DNA from: a virus
Virus record (IMG/VR): IMGVR_UViG_3300024518_003407
Coordinates: 1-27,335 of that record
Strand: one strand, 5' to 3'
Length of the DNA stretch: 27,335 nt
Both the position numbers and the translations under genes were made by a program. The notes beneath the pieces were generated by a model. It saw only the letters and a program-made list of their open reading frames with translations. It made no database searches and was not told where the DNA came from. How positions within the stretch are numbered: the first letter of the stretch is position 1; every line of letters begins with the position of its first letter. This document shows positions 11,489-19,794 of the stretch, one piece after another.

Positions 11489-12733
11489 ATGGAAAAAGAA
11501 TTTCATCCAATCGCCAACATATTCCCTATGATGTCAGAAGAGGAGACAAAGGGACTGACAGAGGATATTTCACAGAATGGATTAAAGGAGTCAATCTGGT
11601 TACACCCTGACGGACGTATTATTGACGGTAGGAATCGCTATAATGCCTGTCAGCAGGCAGGGGTTGAACCAGTGTTTAACACTTGGAATGGAAAAGGCTC
11701 TCTTGTGGCCTTCGTGATCTCGCTCAACTTGCACCGCCGTCACCTTTCATCTATCCAAAAAGCCGCCGTTGGTTTTGAGTCCCTGCCATTCCTGGAAGCA
11801 GAGGCAAAAGAACGTCAGCTTAGAACATCAGCAAACAGGGAAAAGGCAAAAGAGGAGCAAAATCTTGTGGTGCAAAAAATTGCACAACAAGATTTTGCTC
11901 CAAAGGAAGAAAACAAGTCACGAACACAGGCGGCTAAGATGGTTGGAACGAATAAGCAGTATATTTCTGATATGAAGAAGTATAAAGAGGAGTGTCCAGA
12001 TGTGTTTGACGCTGCCAAAGAAGGGAAAGTCAATGGTTCGCAGGCAAAAGCCATTGCTAAACTTGACGAACCAACACGTAAAACCGTCATTACTCGGATT
12101 GCGCAAGAGCCTGAAACACCCGCAAAAAGCATTTTGAGAGATGAACAGCAAAGAAAACGAGTCAATATTGCAAAGGATAGTGAAACGTCAACACGCGCCT
12201 GTCATCAGTCTATACATGAAATAACAACAAAGTATCGCGTTATTTATGCCGATCCTCCTTGGTTTTATGGGAATGACCAAACCAAAGCCATGCCAGGAAG
12301 TACACGGCCTGAAGATCACTATGTCGCTATGCCCTTGCAAGACATCTGCGATCTGCCTGTTAAACGGATAACCTTAGACGATGCTGTCTTGTTCTTGTGG
12401 GTAACATCCCCTTTGTTGGAAGAAAGTTTTCAGGTCATCAGGGCGTGGGGATTCAAATATAAAACGTCGTTCGTATGGGATAAGGTCAAGCATAATTTCG
12501 GACACTATAACAGTGTTCGCCATGAATTGCTTTTAATCGCTACTAAGGGAAGTTGTACGCCTGACAAGAAGATATTGCATGATAGTGTCCAGAGTATAGA
12601 GAGAACCGAACACAGCGCAAAACCTGACGTATTCAGAGGATTTATTGACGAACTGTATGACGTTGGAAACCGTATCGAGTTATTTTCACGAACTAAAAAC
12701 GAAGGGTGGGATTCATGGGGGAATCAATTATGA
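11489..12733 (+). CDS. ParB-N / MT-A70 adenine DNA methyltransferase fusion
   Basis: From ATG 11489 the product is 414 residues; GTGGAG lies nine bases upstream. A longer frame from TTG 11414 would cross the leader-RNA hairpin and is disfavoured. The N-terminal ParB-like domain (about 1-95) includes LTEDISQNGLKESIWLHPDG, IIDGRNRYNACQQAGVEP and ISLNLHRRHLSSIQKAAV, with a helical HTH-like section (MVGTNKQYISDMKKYKEECP). The C-terminal MT-A70 domain has the catalytic DPPW at 255-258 in YRVIYADPPWFYG, plus AVLFLWVTSPLLEESFQVI and KTSFVWDKVKH with its H-N-F-G loop. Such fusions methylate N6 of adenine in phage DNA, likely for protection or regulation; the ParB part would choose the site. First gene of the rightward operon, overlapping the next gene by four bases. 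Confidence 0.85.
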   Translation: MEKEFHPIANIFPMMSEEETKGLTEDISQNGLKESIWLHPDGRIIDGRNRYNACQQAGVEPVFNTWNGKGSLVAFVISLNLHRRHLSSIQKAAVGFESLPFLEAEAKERQLRTSANREKAKEEQNLVVQKIAQQDFAPKEENKSRTQAAKMVGTNKQYISDMKKYKEECPDVFDAAKEGKVNGSQAKAIAKLDEPTRKTVITRIAQEPETPAKSILRDEQQRKRVNIAKDSETSTRACHQSIHEITTKYRVIYADPPWFYGNDQTKAMPGSTRPEDHYVAMPLQDICDLPVKRITLDDAVLFLWVTSPLLEESFQVIRAWGFKYKTSFVWDKVKHNFGHYNSVRHELLLIATKGSCTPDKKILHDSVQSIERTEHSAKPDVFRGFIDELYDVGNRIELFSRTKNEGWDSWGNQL

Positions 12734-13332
12734 ATAGTCAATTATCATTATTAGAACCTGTCAGACAACAAATGAATGACGTAAAAGGGAATACGCACCT
12801 TGTTAATTATGGTATTCAGACAGAAACGAGTGATTATCATGTTCATATTGCATACCTGAGCCAACACGCTTACATATTCCCAACGAAGGTCGGGATCGCC
12901 TTAGTCATGCAAAAAGGTCATAATCAGAGCAAGGATGTCTTTATGAATGCCAGTGATGGAAGGAAGCTCAAAACGGCCAAAGGGTTCCCGGTTGGCGTTG
13001 GTGAGTTTAGCGAGATGCAAGAGGTTTTGATTCCTTCTGACGTTCATCAAAAAAACCAAATTCATTTTAAAATGTCCACTACAATGAAAGGGCAGATTGC
13101 TGTCAAGATTACCCTGGAAATGCTGAAACGTCATCTTATCAACTTGCCTCTGGACGTAAACGAGATTAATGATAAAACATTACAGATACAGGGGTCTGAC
13201 ATTATCGTCAAAATGAATACGAGATTACAGGTAAAGTGTGACTTTCAGGGAGGGTCAAAGAAATATAATAAGTTTTGCACGGGTAACTTATTTTTACAGA
13301 CTCACGAGTGTAACCCGTTCAGGAAGTTTTGA
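12730..13332 (+). CDS. Unknown 200-aa protein with possible clamp-binding N-terminus
   Basis: Start ATG 12730 overlaps the methyltransferase stop as ATGA, with a GGGGGAATC ribosome site. The product begins MNSQLSLLEPVRQQ; QLSLL resembles the bacterial sliding-clamp binding pentapeptide (QLxLF type). The rest alternates strands (HVHIAYLSQHAYIFPTKVGI, IHFKMSTTMKGQIAVKITLE) and helices, and includes a lysine-rich region near GGSKKYNKF. No catalytic motif is recognised. Sitting between the methyltransferase and membrane ATPase, it may tether the modification enzyme to replicating DNA via the clamp, but that is inference from a five-residue motif. Confidence 0.55.
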   Translation: MNSQLSLLEPVRQQMNDVKGNTHLVNYGIQTETSDYHVHIAYLSQHAYIFPTKVGIALVMQKGHNQSKDVFMNASDGRKLKTAKGFPVGVGEFSEMQEVLIPSDVHQKNQIHFKMSTTMKGQIAVKITLEMLKRHLINLPLDVNEINDKTLQIQGSDIIVKMNTRLQVKCDFQGGSKKYNKFCTGNLFLQTHECNPFRKF

Positions 13333-13335
13333 TAT

Positions 13336-13364
13336 TAACCAACAAACCAACACAGGAGAAACCA
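13336..13364 (+). promoter_or_regulatory. Shared leader of the membrane ATPase gene
   Basis: Plus strand TTAACCAACA, then AACCAACACAGGAGAA (13345-13360) and ACCA before the ATG at 13365. This is the best match to the predicted small RNA: 14 of 15 positions pair, with one C-A mismatch. Confidence 0.6.
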
Positions 13365-14969
13365 ATGAAACTTGACCTTGCCAGAAAACTTATCGGCGCG
13401 TGTATGTTAGCAGGCGTGATTGTCGGCGTCATGATGACGTTATACCTCAGAAATGATAGTAAGCTGCTCCTCTCTTCGCAGGCGTGGAAACACCAACGCA
13501 TCAAAACCGAACTCTTGCGAGAAGAACAGGCTCAAGAGAAGATTCGCGCGGCCATCGCGTTTATCCCCTGGAAAACGTCAGCCTATAAATGGGGATTCAT
13601 GCTGATTATCGGTTCCGTCTGTTCCGGCCTGCTCATTGTGGCGGCAACAAAGGGAGCAGGGTATCTCATGAAGGCGAGCGTTGTCTTTGCGGAAGTCAAC
13701 GATTCAAAGATTCCCATTCGAACAAAAGACCTGGGCAAAATGACGCCGGCAGTGATGATGCTGACGCAAGCTCAGATGATAGCGGCACACTCGCAAGAGA
13801 AATGTTTTGAGATGGTGGTGGAGGCTCACAAGATGACGCGGGGATTGAGACCAGACACCCGGCCTGCCTTGCAAGGGGCTTTCCCTCAACTACCCATCAC
13901 TAAACATAAAACACCATCTTTTCGGCACGTCCTGGACAGTTTGCAGGCGGGGGATGATATGGTTCTGGGCTATGACTACACGTCCGGCCATGCGATTTCA
14001 GGCACGTTTGACAAAATTTATAGCTGTGGAATCTTTGGGAAGTCTGGCTCAGGCAAAACGACCGGCCTGTATAGTATTATTAGTCAATCTCTGCTGACAT
14101 CACCAGGGATTACGTATTATGTGATTGACCCACACAATAAGCGCCCGGAAGGATTGACCGCCGGGCTGCCAAAGACTGATAATTTTCATCATCTTGACCC
14201 GCATGACTGCCGGTCTGGTCTGTACGAATTTGGAGACTTGCTCAACAGGCGACTTGATACCATAACAGATTATCACGACACGCCCCTTGTTATGCTGATT
14301 GACGAACTTCCCGTTTTAATGGATACACCAGAGGGTAAAAGTGTTGAGGCTCTGCTTGGCAGGATAGCGAAGGAAGGGCGCAAGGTGTCTGTCTTCTGTC
14401 TTATCGCTGGACAGGATACACGCATCAAATCGGCAGGTGGAAATCGGGATCTGCTCTGCTCAACGATAGGATACAATATGCTCAAAAAACAGGCAGGATA
14501 TCTTTTCGGGGATAAAGACACGGTTGATCTTCATAAAGTTGTCAGGGACGGGAAGGAGGCTGGTCTGTGTGTATTTTCAGCAACGGATGATGAACCGCTG
14601 CTTGTTCGTCAACCCTTCTGTCAATCGGCAGATGTCGAGTATGTGGAGAAAATCGTCAAGCAAGCGAACGGAAAAGATGTGGTGTATGCAGTGGAAAACA
14701 CTGGAAAACAGGCGGAAAAGAGCGTGATTGAATCCGTCAATGCGTATCTGCAAACCGACGGGAACACAGGCGGAAATCTGGCTGAACGTGCTGGGATAAG
14801 CGGGAAAGATTTGAGTCAATATCGCGGGGGAAAGGGGATGTCAATAGAACGGAAAACCCGAATCGAAACCGCCTTAATTGAGTTTTTTAGCGCACCTGAA
14901 AAAGTGGAAAACACTGGAAAACAGGCGGTCACGACCGGAAAAAATGTTATTCCGTTTGGAAGGAAATGA
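13365..14969 (+). CDS. Membrane-anchored FtsK/HerA/VirD4-type ATPase with C-terminal HTH
   Basis: A 534-aa protein from ATG 13365 (the shared leader decides the start over an upstream TTG). Two N-terminal membrane spans (about residues 9-28 and 76-100) frame a short charged loop. The motor domain has Walker A GKSGSGKTT (225-233) and Walker B LVMLIDEL (D313-E314), with a YVIDPHNKRPE segment between them, typical of FtsK/VirD4/HerA DNA translocases. The C-terminus contains GNLAERAGISGKDLSQYRGG, a helix-turn-helix-like module, flanked by two copies of VENTGKQA. Such ATPases pump or thread DNA at membranes, in conjugation, chromosome segregation or phage-plasmid maintenance. No relaxase or secretion genes are seen, so conjugation is unsupported. 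It may position or segregate phage DNA with the ParM system. Confidence 0.75.
   Translation: MKLDLARKLIGACMLAGVIVGVMMTLYLRNDSKLLLSSQAWKHQRIKTELLREEQAQEKIRAAIAFIPWKTSAYKWGFMLIIGSVCSGLLIVAATKGAGYLMKASVVFAEVNDSKIPIRTKDLGKMTPAVMMLTQAQMIAAHSQEKCFEMVVEAHKMTRGLRPDTRPALQGAFPQLPITKHKTPSFRHVLDSLQAGDDMVLGYDYTSGHAISGTFDKIYSCGIFGKSGSGKTTGLYSIISQSLLTSPGITYYVIDPHNKRPEGLTAGLPKTDNFHHLDPHDCRSGLYEFGDLLNRRLDTITDYHDTPLVMLIDELPVLMDTPEGKSVEALLGRIAKEGRKVSVFCLIAGQDTRIKSAGGNRDLLCSTIGYNMLKKQAGYLFGDKDTVDLHKVVRDGKEAGLCVFSATDDEPLLVRQPFCQSADVEYVEKIVKQANGKDVVYAVENTGKQAEKSVIESVNAYLQTDGNTGGNLAERAGISGKDLSQYRGGKGMSIERKTRIETALIEFFSAPEKVENTGKQAVTTGKNVIPFGRK
14691..14928 (+). repeat. 25-bp direct repeat flanking the HTH segment of the ATPase gene
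   Basis: An exact 25-base repeat beginning GTGGAAAACACTGG occurs at 14691-14715 and 14904-14928, encoding VENTGKQA twice. The 213-base period encloses the HTH-like domain. Perfect nucleotide identity suggests duplication or a protein-binding function of the DNA itself. Confidence 0.6.
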
Positions 14970-15086
14970 CAAGGTGAACGCATCCCTTCTCCTTCTCAAT
15001 ATTCACGTCAATAAGAAGTTTTTTGTGAAAAAATGCCGGGTTTGCCTGCTATCAGGGGAACGTATTTTTGCAGAAAATAAAAGAAT

Positions 15087-15473
15087 TTAGGGGGTTTCTT
15101 CGCGTGTCCAGTCTGTTTTTCTTTTTTTGGCTATCATGAGAGTCTGCTCTATCTTGCCCTCCAAGCCTTCGAGCGACGCCTGAAACCCTCCCATGTATTC
15201 GTCATAGTGGTTGCGGTCTGTTACGAGTTTCTCATTTATTTTTTCCAGGTTCATCGCTATGGCAGTCAAATTTAATCCTGTCGCTGTCTGTATTTTAAGC
15301 TGTTCTGACTCGTGATCAAGGTAGCGAGTGACAGCATCACGAAGGAAGACAGCCGTGCCGTTGATGAGATATTTTTTGACGATAATTGCGATGACTACAA
15401 ACGTCACAATGTCGCTCACAAAACCGCTTGTTCCGCCTTCAATGAGCTTTTCCAACAGCTTAAACTCTTCCAC
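15087..15473 (-). CDS. Small membrane protein with coiled coil (holin/spanin-like candidate)
   Basis: 128 aa from a GTG start at 15473 that overlaps the upstream stop by one base, with GAGG eight bases away. A single membrane span lies at about residues 18-36 (GFVSDIVTFVVIAIIVKKYL), followed by a helical, heptad-like body (HESEQLKIQTATGLNLTAIA, MNLEKINEKLVTDRNHYDEY) and a charged tail. An N-terminal anchor with a long coiled coil resembles inner-membrane spanins or small holins, but the orientation and lack of an adjacent lysin leave the role open. It is the last gene of the structural operon and converges with the ATPase operon; 117 bases separate them, with no clear terminator. Confidence 0.5.
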   Translation of the reverse strand: MEEFKLLEKLIEGGTSGFVSDIVTFVVIAIIVKKYLINGTAVFLRDAVTRYLDHESEQLKIQTATGLNLTAIAMNLEKINEKLVTDRNHYDEYMGGFQASLEGLEGKIEQTLMIAKKRKTDWTREETP

Positions 15474-15712
15474 TATTCTACCTCTTTCAGCTTATGTAAG
15501 ACATCTATCGTACAGGCTCTTGCTTTTATGTCGCGGCTGGTTAATTGAGAGTCTGGAAACTCCACCCCTGACAAGGATTCCAGCACGGAGAACATGGTTT
15601 TTGCGGCCAGATGAACGAGTGGCCTGCGGTCTGGCAGGTTCATCAGATCTGCTGCTGATTCTGTGAGAGTTTCCTCAATTATTAATGCAATTTCGTGTGG
15701 TGTATATTTCAT
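15473..15712 (-). CDS. Small helical protein at end of structural operon, unknown
   Basis: The credible start is ATG 15712 behind GGGGAATCTT, giving 79 residues; upstream in-frame ATGs would extend through a basic, unlikely leader that overlaps the fibre gene. The product is helical and acidic (MKYTPHEIALIIEETLTESA, TMFSVLESLSGVEFPDSQLT) with no motif or membrane span. It is translationally coupled to the membrane protein that follows. A chaperone or lysis-control role is conceivable, but nothing in the sequence supports one. Confidence 0.45.
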   Translation of the reverse strand: MKYTPHEIALIIEETLTESAADLMNLPDRRPLVHLAAKTMFSVLESLSGVEFPDSQLTSRDIKARACTIDVLHKLKEVE

Positions 15713-15764
15713 AAGATTCCCCGTGTTCCTTACTGTTTTAGTCGTTTTGTTGCCATCCGTCCGC

Positions 15765-16580
15765 TTACGCATAGAAGTCAGGAGCCTTGTTTTTTGTCGG
15801 TAACTGCGTACTCTGATAATGTACATCTGTGAAATGAAAGAACGGATCTGGTACTGCTCCGCTGGACGTTATCGCATTAGCCGAAAGATACACACGAACA
15901 AGAATCAACCCGTCAATTTCCAGGTCATCAGTGTCGAGTTGACTGGCTGAAGGAGATGTTGCCGAAATCTGAACCTCTGCAATCATGTGATAATATTGGG
16001 TCGTGTTCGCGTTTTGCAATATTGTCGTGTTGACCGTCGCCGGGAATGCTGCCTGTTGATGTCCTTTGGCATACGTAATATCATACCCTACGGTAATGCT
16101 TCCGCCTGTCACAAGGGTACTATCATGCGTCCAGTGGGTATGAAGAAACAAGTCTGTCCCTGGTGCGTAATCATGCGGCATGTGAAAATCAACCCACACC
16201 TCATCGTTGACCGCAAACTCGAACGCTCTGATATTTCCCTGCCAAATATTAAAACCCGGCTGAGTGCCTCCCGTCCCTCTATTGGATACAGTTCCAATCA
16301 TGTCATGCCAACCGAAATCAGGAGAAGCGGTATCAATTTTGATCGCCGTGCCGCTTGCCTTGTTCATCGTGATGTTTCCAGAAACATCTAAGGAAGTCGC
16401 TGCTGTGACCCCGCCCAACGCGCCAGGGTTGCCAACGATTCCGGCCTTGACATCACTGTAGTCGGTCTGTTGGGCTGCTCCTGCAATGGACGTGCCCATC
16501 AATGTCATATCGGAAGATTCTAAATCCGTATTGACGACGGTTGTTATTCCCGTCCCACCAGGATAAACTAAGTTTGACAT
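15765..16580 (-). CDS. Tail fibre / receptor-binding-like beta protein
   Basis: 271 aa from ATG 16580, four bases after the hub gene stop; no strong ribosome site is visible, so coupling is likely. The N-terminal part is Gly/Ser/Thr-rich and repetitive (GNPGALGGVTAATSLDVSGN), while the C-terminal half is a beta sandwich with FEFAVNDEVWVDFHMPHDYA, LFLHTHWTHDSTLVTGGSIT and a closing PDPFFHFTDVHYQS. I recall this pattern from phage structural proteins encoded after tail hubs, where a carbohydrate-binding-like domain caps a fibre. Binding partner unknown. The position after the hub and before small lysis-like genes supports a host-recognition role. Confidence 0.6.
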   Translation of the reverse strand: MSNLVYPGGTGITTVVNTDLESSDMTLMGTSIAGAAQQTDYSDVKAGIVGNPGALGGVTAATSLDVSGNITMNKASGTAIKIDTASPDFGWHDMIGTVSNRGTGGTQPGFNIWQGNIRAFEFAVNDEVWVDFHMPHDYAPGTDLFLHTHWTHDSTLVTGGSITVGYDITYAKGHQQAAFPATVNTTILQNANTTQYYHMIAEVQISATSPSASQLDTDDLEIDGLILVRVYLSANAITSSGAVPDPFFHFTDVHYQSTQLPTKNKAPDFYA

Positions 16581-16584
16581 AATT

Positions 16585-19500
16585 TTAAGACTCGATACAC
16601 ACTTGATCTGAACCGATATACACCAAATCATTTTTGATATATATAGTATGGTCAAGCGTAAGTCCTTCCAATCCTTGTAAGGTTAAGGTAGACGTGAAAT
16701 CATCCAAATTGATAGTTTTTTCCCTAAGCTGAAACACTTTTCTCGTTTCTACGTCCCCGTTTTTATCGACAATCAACGATAGTGTCGCCTCTAATTGGTC
16801 AAGAAGGTCAATAGGCAAATATTTAAAGTCTTGACCCTGGTATGACACCACCCAAGCGGGGGATGTGTAGAGTTTCAGGAGTCTATTTTTGATAAGGTTG
16901 ACCGTCGCCGTGTTTCGTGTCCAGTCAAAATTAAAATCCCATGTCTTACCCGTGTAATTTTTATTAGCAGAATATAAATCAGAATCGTCTACCGTTCTAT
17001 AATACGAGGTATCCGCGCCCGTTTTGAATCTCCTGTCAATCTCGACAGCAGATACAGCGTAATTTATAATCACCCTGTCAAGCACGTTCTCAATGTCTTT
17101 TTGCGCGCTGTAGGTGATAGCCTCATATTCAAAGATCTCGTCTTGCACGCTATCCTTGTCAAGGAGAGGCAAAAAAGAAATGACAAGCTTTCCCTGCTCA
17201 TTGAAAGCAAACGAACCCGCAAAAGAATTGAGGATATTTCTAATCCAGAAACCGAGTTCTTTATTGACCAGAATCATTCCCGCACACGTGTACGAATTGA
17301 GAATGCAGAAAGTTTCCCCCTCTGCGAAGGATGTCGTGTCTTTCTCCCATGCCAAATTTCCGACAAGATCCGCCACGTAATCGAGCAGATCCTCTATAAT
17401 GTCCACAGGATTTGTGAGGAGTATCCCCCCTGACCATTTCCCCTGACACCGGACAGTCACAACGCTATCCCCTTGATCTGCTGAAAAAGTGAGTTTGGCT
17501 ATCGCGCCCTGACTCTCATAATCGTCGGATTCGTCAAACGTCCAGCCTGACGGCGTCAATACATCGTCAACCCAGACAGAAACTGTGTTGCCTTGTGCGA
17601 CGGAAGCAATAGTCCAGCCTGCCACGCAATACACAAAATTCACGCTATCAATGAGAGGAGCGACCCAAACCCCAGCATCTGAGTTTTCTATACAATCCCC
17701 ATATATGAGAGGGCGGTTGACGTTTTTCTGGTTGTTGCCAGGATTCGTATAAAGGGCTGTGGTAGGGAATACCACCTCTGTCAAGGCGTCTATGGAATCC
17801 TCTCCGTCTACCGTGCTTGTCACTTCGACCGCTGTTCCGTATGCCGTCCATGTGCCATCAACAAGAGCGAGATCCGTGCCTGTGATTTGTTCGGGAAAAT
17901 CAATTGGTGTGTTGTCTGACGTGTTGAGCAGTTGATATGTTTCACCAGCAGGGTTGGAAAAGTTCATATTATAAATTTGACCGTTGAATCCATTTGTACC
18001 GTCCCCCCCAACATAAATGTCTTCGTTGGAAGTAGGGGTATCTTCGGTCGTATCGAATGCTGGAGTTCCAAACTTTTGCACTCTATGATTTCCATCTGAT
18101 ACAAAAATATCACCCGCCGAATCAATAGCAATACCAAAAGGATTATTGAATTGCCCATCACCAGAGCCAGAACTCCCAAACTGCGAGATGTACGATCCAG
18201 AAGAATCAAATTTTTGGACTCTGTGATTGCTTTGATCTGTTACGAAAAGATTTCCTTCCGTGTTGATTGCGATCATTGCCGGATGCGTAAATTGCCCATC
18301 ACCAGAGCCAATACTCCCAAACTGTGAAAGGTACGATCCGGAAGAATCAAATTTTTGGACTCTGTGATTGCTCACATCTACTACAAAAATATTTCCTGCC
18401 GAATCAAATTTAATCCCGATTGTACCACTTGTAAATTGTCCATTCCCAGAACCAGAACTCCCAAACTGTGAAAGGTACGATCCGGAAGAATCAAATTTTT
18501 GAACTCTGTTTTGGATGCTATCCGTGACAAAAATATTTCCTGCCGAATCAATATCAATTCCTGACGTTCTTGTAAATTGTCCATTCCCAGAGCCAGAACT
18601 CCCAAACTGTGAAAGGTACGATCCGGAAGAATCAAATTTTTGAACTCTACTATTTCTACTATCCGTGACAAAAATATCACCCGCCGAATCAAAAACTATA
18701 TCTATCGGTTTGTTAAATTGTCCATTCCCAGAGCCAGAACTCCCAAACTGTGAAAGGTACGATCCGGAAGAATCAAATTTTTGAACTCTGTGATTATTCT
18801 GATCTGCTACAAAAATATTTCCTGCCGAATCAATTGTCACGCCTCGTGGAAAACTAAATTGTCCGTTCCCAGAGCCAGAACTCCCAAATTTTGAGATATA
18901 CCCAAAAAGAGACTGTTCGAAACAATCTCCTGTATTACAAATCGACAAAAACCCTGGTGTCGTTCCCCACTGAAATATAGGGAAGTTTGCCCCGGTTGAG
19001 GCTGTTACGTCTGATGTGATTGTGGTGTAAGTAGGAGAGCCTGTCAGTGCGTCCGGCGTGTATTTCACGTAGTAGAAATCATTTGCATCTATCCCGATTT
19101 CCAGACGGGTTGAACCAAAATTATTATTTTCGAGACGGAATAAAACCTCTGCGGTTCCGGTGGTGTCCCTGTTCATTTCCATTGACCATTCCCATTCAGA
19201 CGACACATCCGTAAAGAAGAGAGGCTCAACCGTTGCGTAGATGTATGACTCATACGCTGCCTTTGTCGCCCCGCCTGCGTTGTCCAGTGCGTAGGTTGTG
19301 GTAGTGTCCAGGGTTGGGGCTGGGGGATCTTCCGGTTCGACTGCTTGATCTGCCAGAAATTTAATATTCTGAATCGTCAGGGTATAAGCGGAGATGACCC
19401 CGTTAAACAGGGGCTGAAAGTCTGCGAAGACAAACCCAGGATACGCAAACCCCTGGTAGAGTGCTAATTGACCGCCGATGAACTCTTCACGTCCGCAGAT

Positions 19501-19794
19501 TGTCGTGAAATACCCGTCAGCATTGTCACAAGTGAGGGTGTAAGTAGCCATCTCTTGAGTCGAAAGAGAGGGAAATATCTGGTCACTTTCTTCGGAGAGA
19601 GCCTGCCGGAAATCACCAAACGATAAGACTCTTGCGCTCCATTCTAAGGTGTCGATTGTGCTACCAACATAATCGGATGTGGGGGTTTCTTTGCCAAAAC
19701 ACCGCGTTCCCCTGTCGGAACCAACAAAGGCCATAATGAACGGCTTTGCGCCTGCCTTGCGAGCCTTATTATAGTTGTCGGTATATCGTCTCAT
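16585..19794 (-). CDS. Large tail hub protein with NHL propeller nested in LamG-like domain
   Basis: A 1069-aa protein; ATG 19794 overlaps the upstream stop (ATGA). Residues about 1-150 and 650-1069 look like a baseplate hub (e.g. DTLEWSARVLSFGDFRQALS; ITYSAQKDIENVLDRVIINY). About 175-298 is the first half of a concanavalin/LamG-like sandwich (SSEWEWSMEMNRDTTGTAEV). Residues about 299-578 hold six 47-residue NHL-type repeats (FGSSGSGNGQF, SAGNIFVADQNNHRVQKFDS), a six-bladed propeller candidate. Then EDIYVGGDGTNGFNGQIYNM (about 590-615) reads as the second half of the LamG fold, so the propeller appears inserted within it. Hub proteins sit at the tail tip and can display host-binding modules. 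The near-identical repeats imply recent amplification. Confidence 0.7.
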   Translation of the reverse strand: MRRYTDNYNKARKAGAKPFIMAFVGSDRGTRCFGKETPTSDYVGSTIDTLEWSARVLSFGDFRQALSEESDQIFPSLSTQEMATYTLTCDNADGYFTTICGREEFIGGQLALYQGFAYPGFVFADFQPLFNGVISAYTLTIQNIKFLADQAVEPEDPPAPTLDTTTTYALDNAGGATKAAYESYIYATVEPLFFTDVSSEWEWSMEMNRDTTGTAEVLFRLENNNFGSTRLEIGIDANDFYYVKYTPDALTGSPTYTTITSDVTASTGANFPIFQWGTTPGFLSICNTGDCFEQSLFGYISKFGSSGSGNGQFSFPRGVTIDSAGNIFVADQNNHRVQKFDSSGSYLSQFGSSGSGNGQFNKPIDIVFDSAGDIFVTDSRNSRVQKFDSSGSYLSQFGSSGSGNGQFTRTSGIDIDSAGNIFVTDSIQNRVQKFDSSGSYLSQFGSSGSGNGQFTSGTIGIKFDSAGNIFVVDVSNHRVQKFDSSGSYLSQFGSIGSGDGQFTHPAMIAINTEGNLFVTDQSNHRVQKFDSSGSYISQFGSSGSGDGQFNNPFGIAIDSAGDIFVSDGNHRVQKFGTPAFDTTEDTPTSNEDIYVGGDGTNGFNGQIYNMNFSNPAGETYQLLNTSDNTPIDFPEQITGTDLALVDGTWTAYGTAVEVTSTVDGEDSIDALTEVVFPTTALYTNPGNNQKNVNRPLIYGDCIENSDAGVWVAPLIDSVNFVYCVAGWTIASVAQGNTVSVWVDDVLTPSGWTFDESDDYESQGAIAKLTFSADQGDSVVTVRCQGKWSGGILLTNPVDIIEDLLDYVADLVGNLAWEKDTTSFAEGETFCILNSYTCAGMILVNKELGFWIRNILNSFAGSFAFNEQGKLVISFLPLLDKDSVQDEIFEYEAITYSAQKDIENVLDRVIINYAVSAVEIDRRFKTGADTSYYRTVDDSDLYSANKNYTGKTWDFNFDWTRNTATVNLIKNRLLKLYTSPAWVVSYQGQDFKYLPIDLLDQLEATLSLIVDKNGDVETRKVFQLREKTINLDDFTSTLTLQGLEGLTLDHTIYIKNDLVYIGSDQVCIES
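18060..18899 (-). repeat. Six ~141-bp NHL-coding tandem repeats
   Basis: Six tandem units of about 141 bases encode the NHL repeats. The FDSSGSYLSQFGSSGSG part is nearly invariant at nucleotide level, while the strand preceding IDSAGNIFV differs in every unit (SFPRGV, NKPIDI, TRTSGI, TSGTIGI, THPAMI, NNPFGI). Such arrays can change copy number by recombination. Confidence 0.75.

Noticed and set aside
14974-15090. 38-codon plus-strand ORF from GTG with CRVC
   Set aside because: Weak ribosome site, overlap with the convergent gene end and no similarity that I can recognise; left unannotated.
18060-18899. Diversity-generating retroelement target
   Set aside because: No reverse transcriptase or template repeat is seen in the window; variation among repeats is not adenine-restricted by eye.
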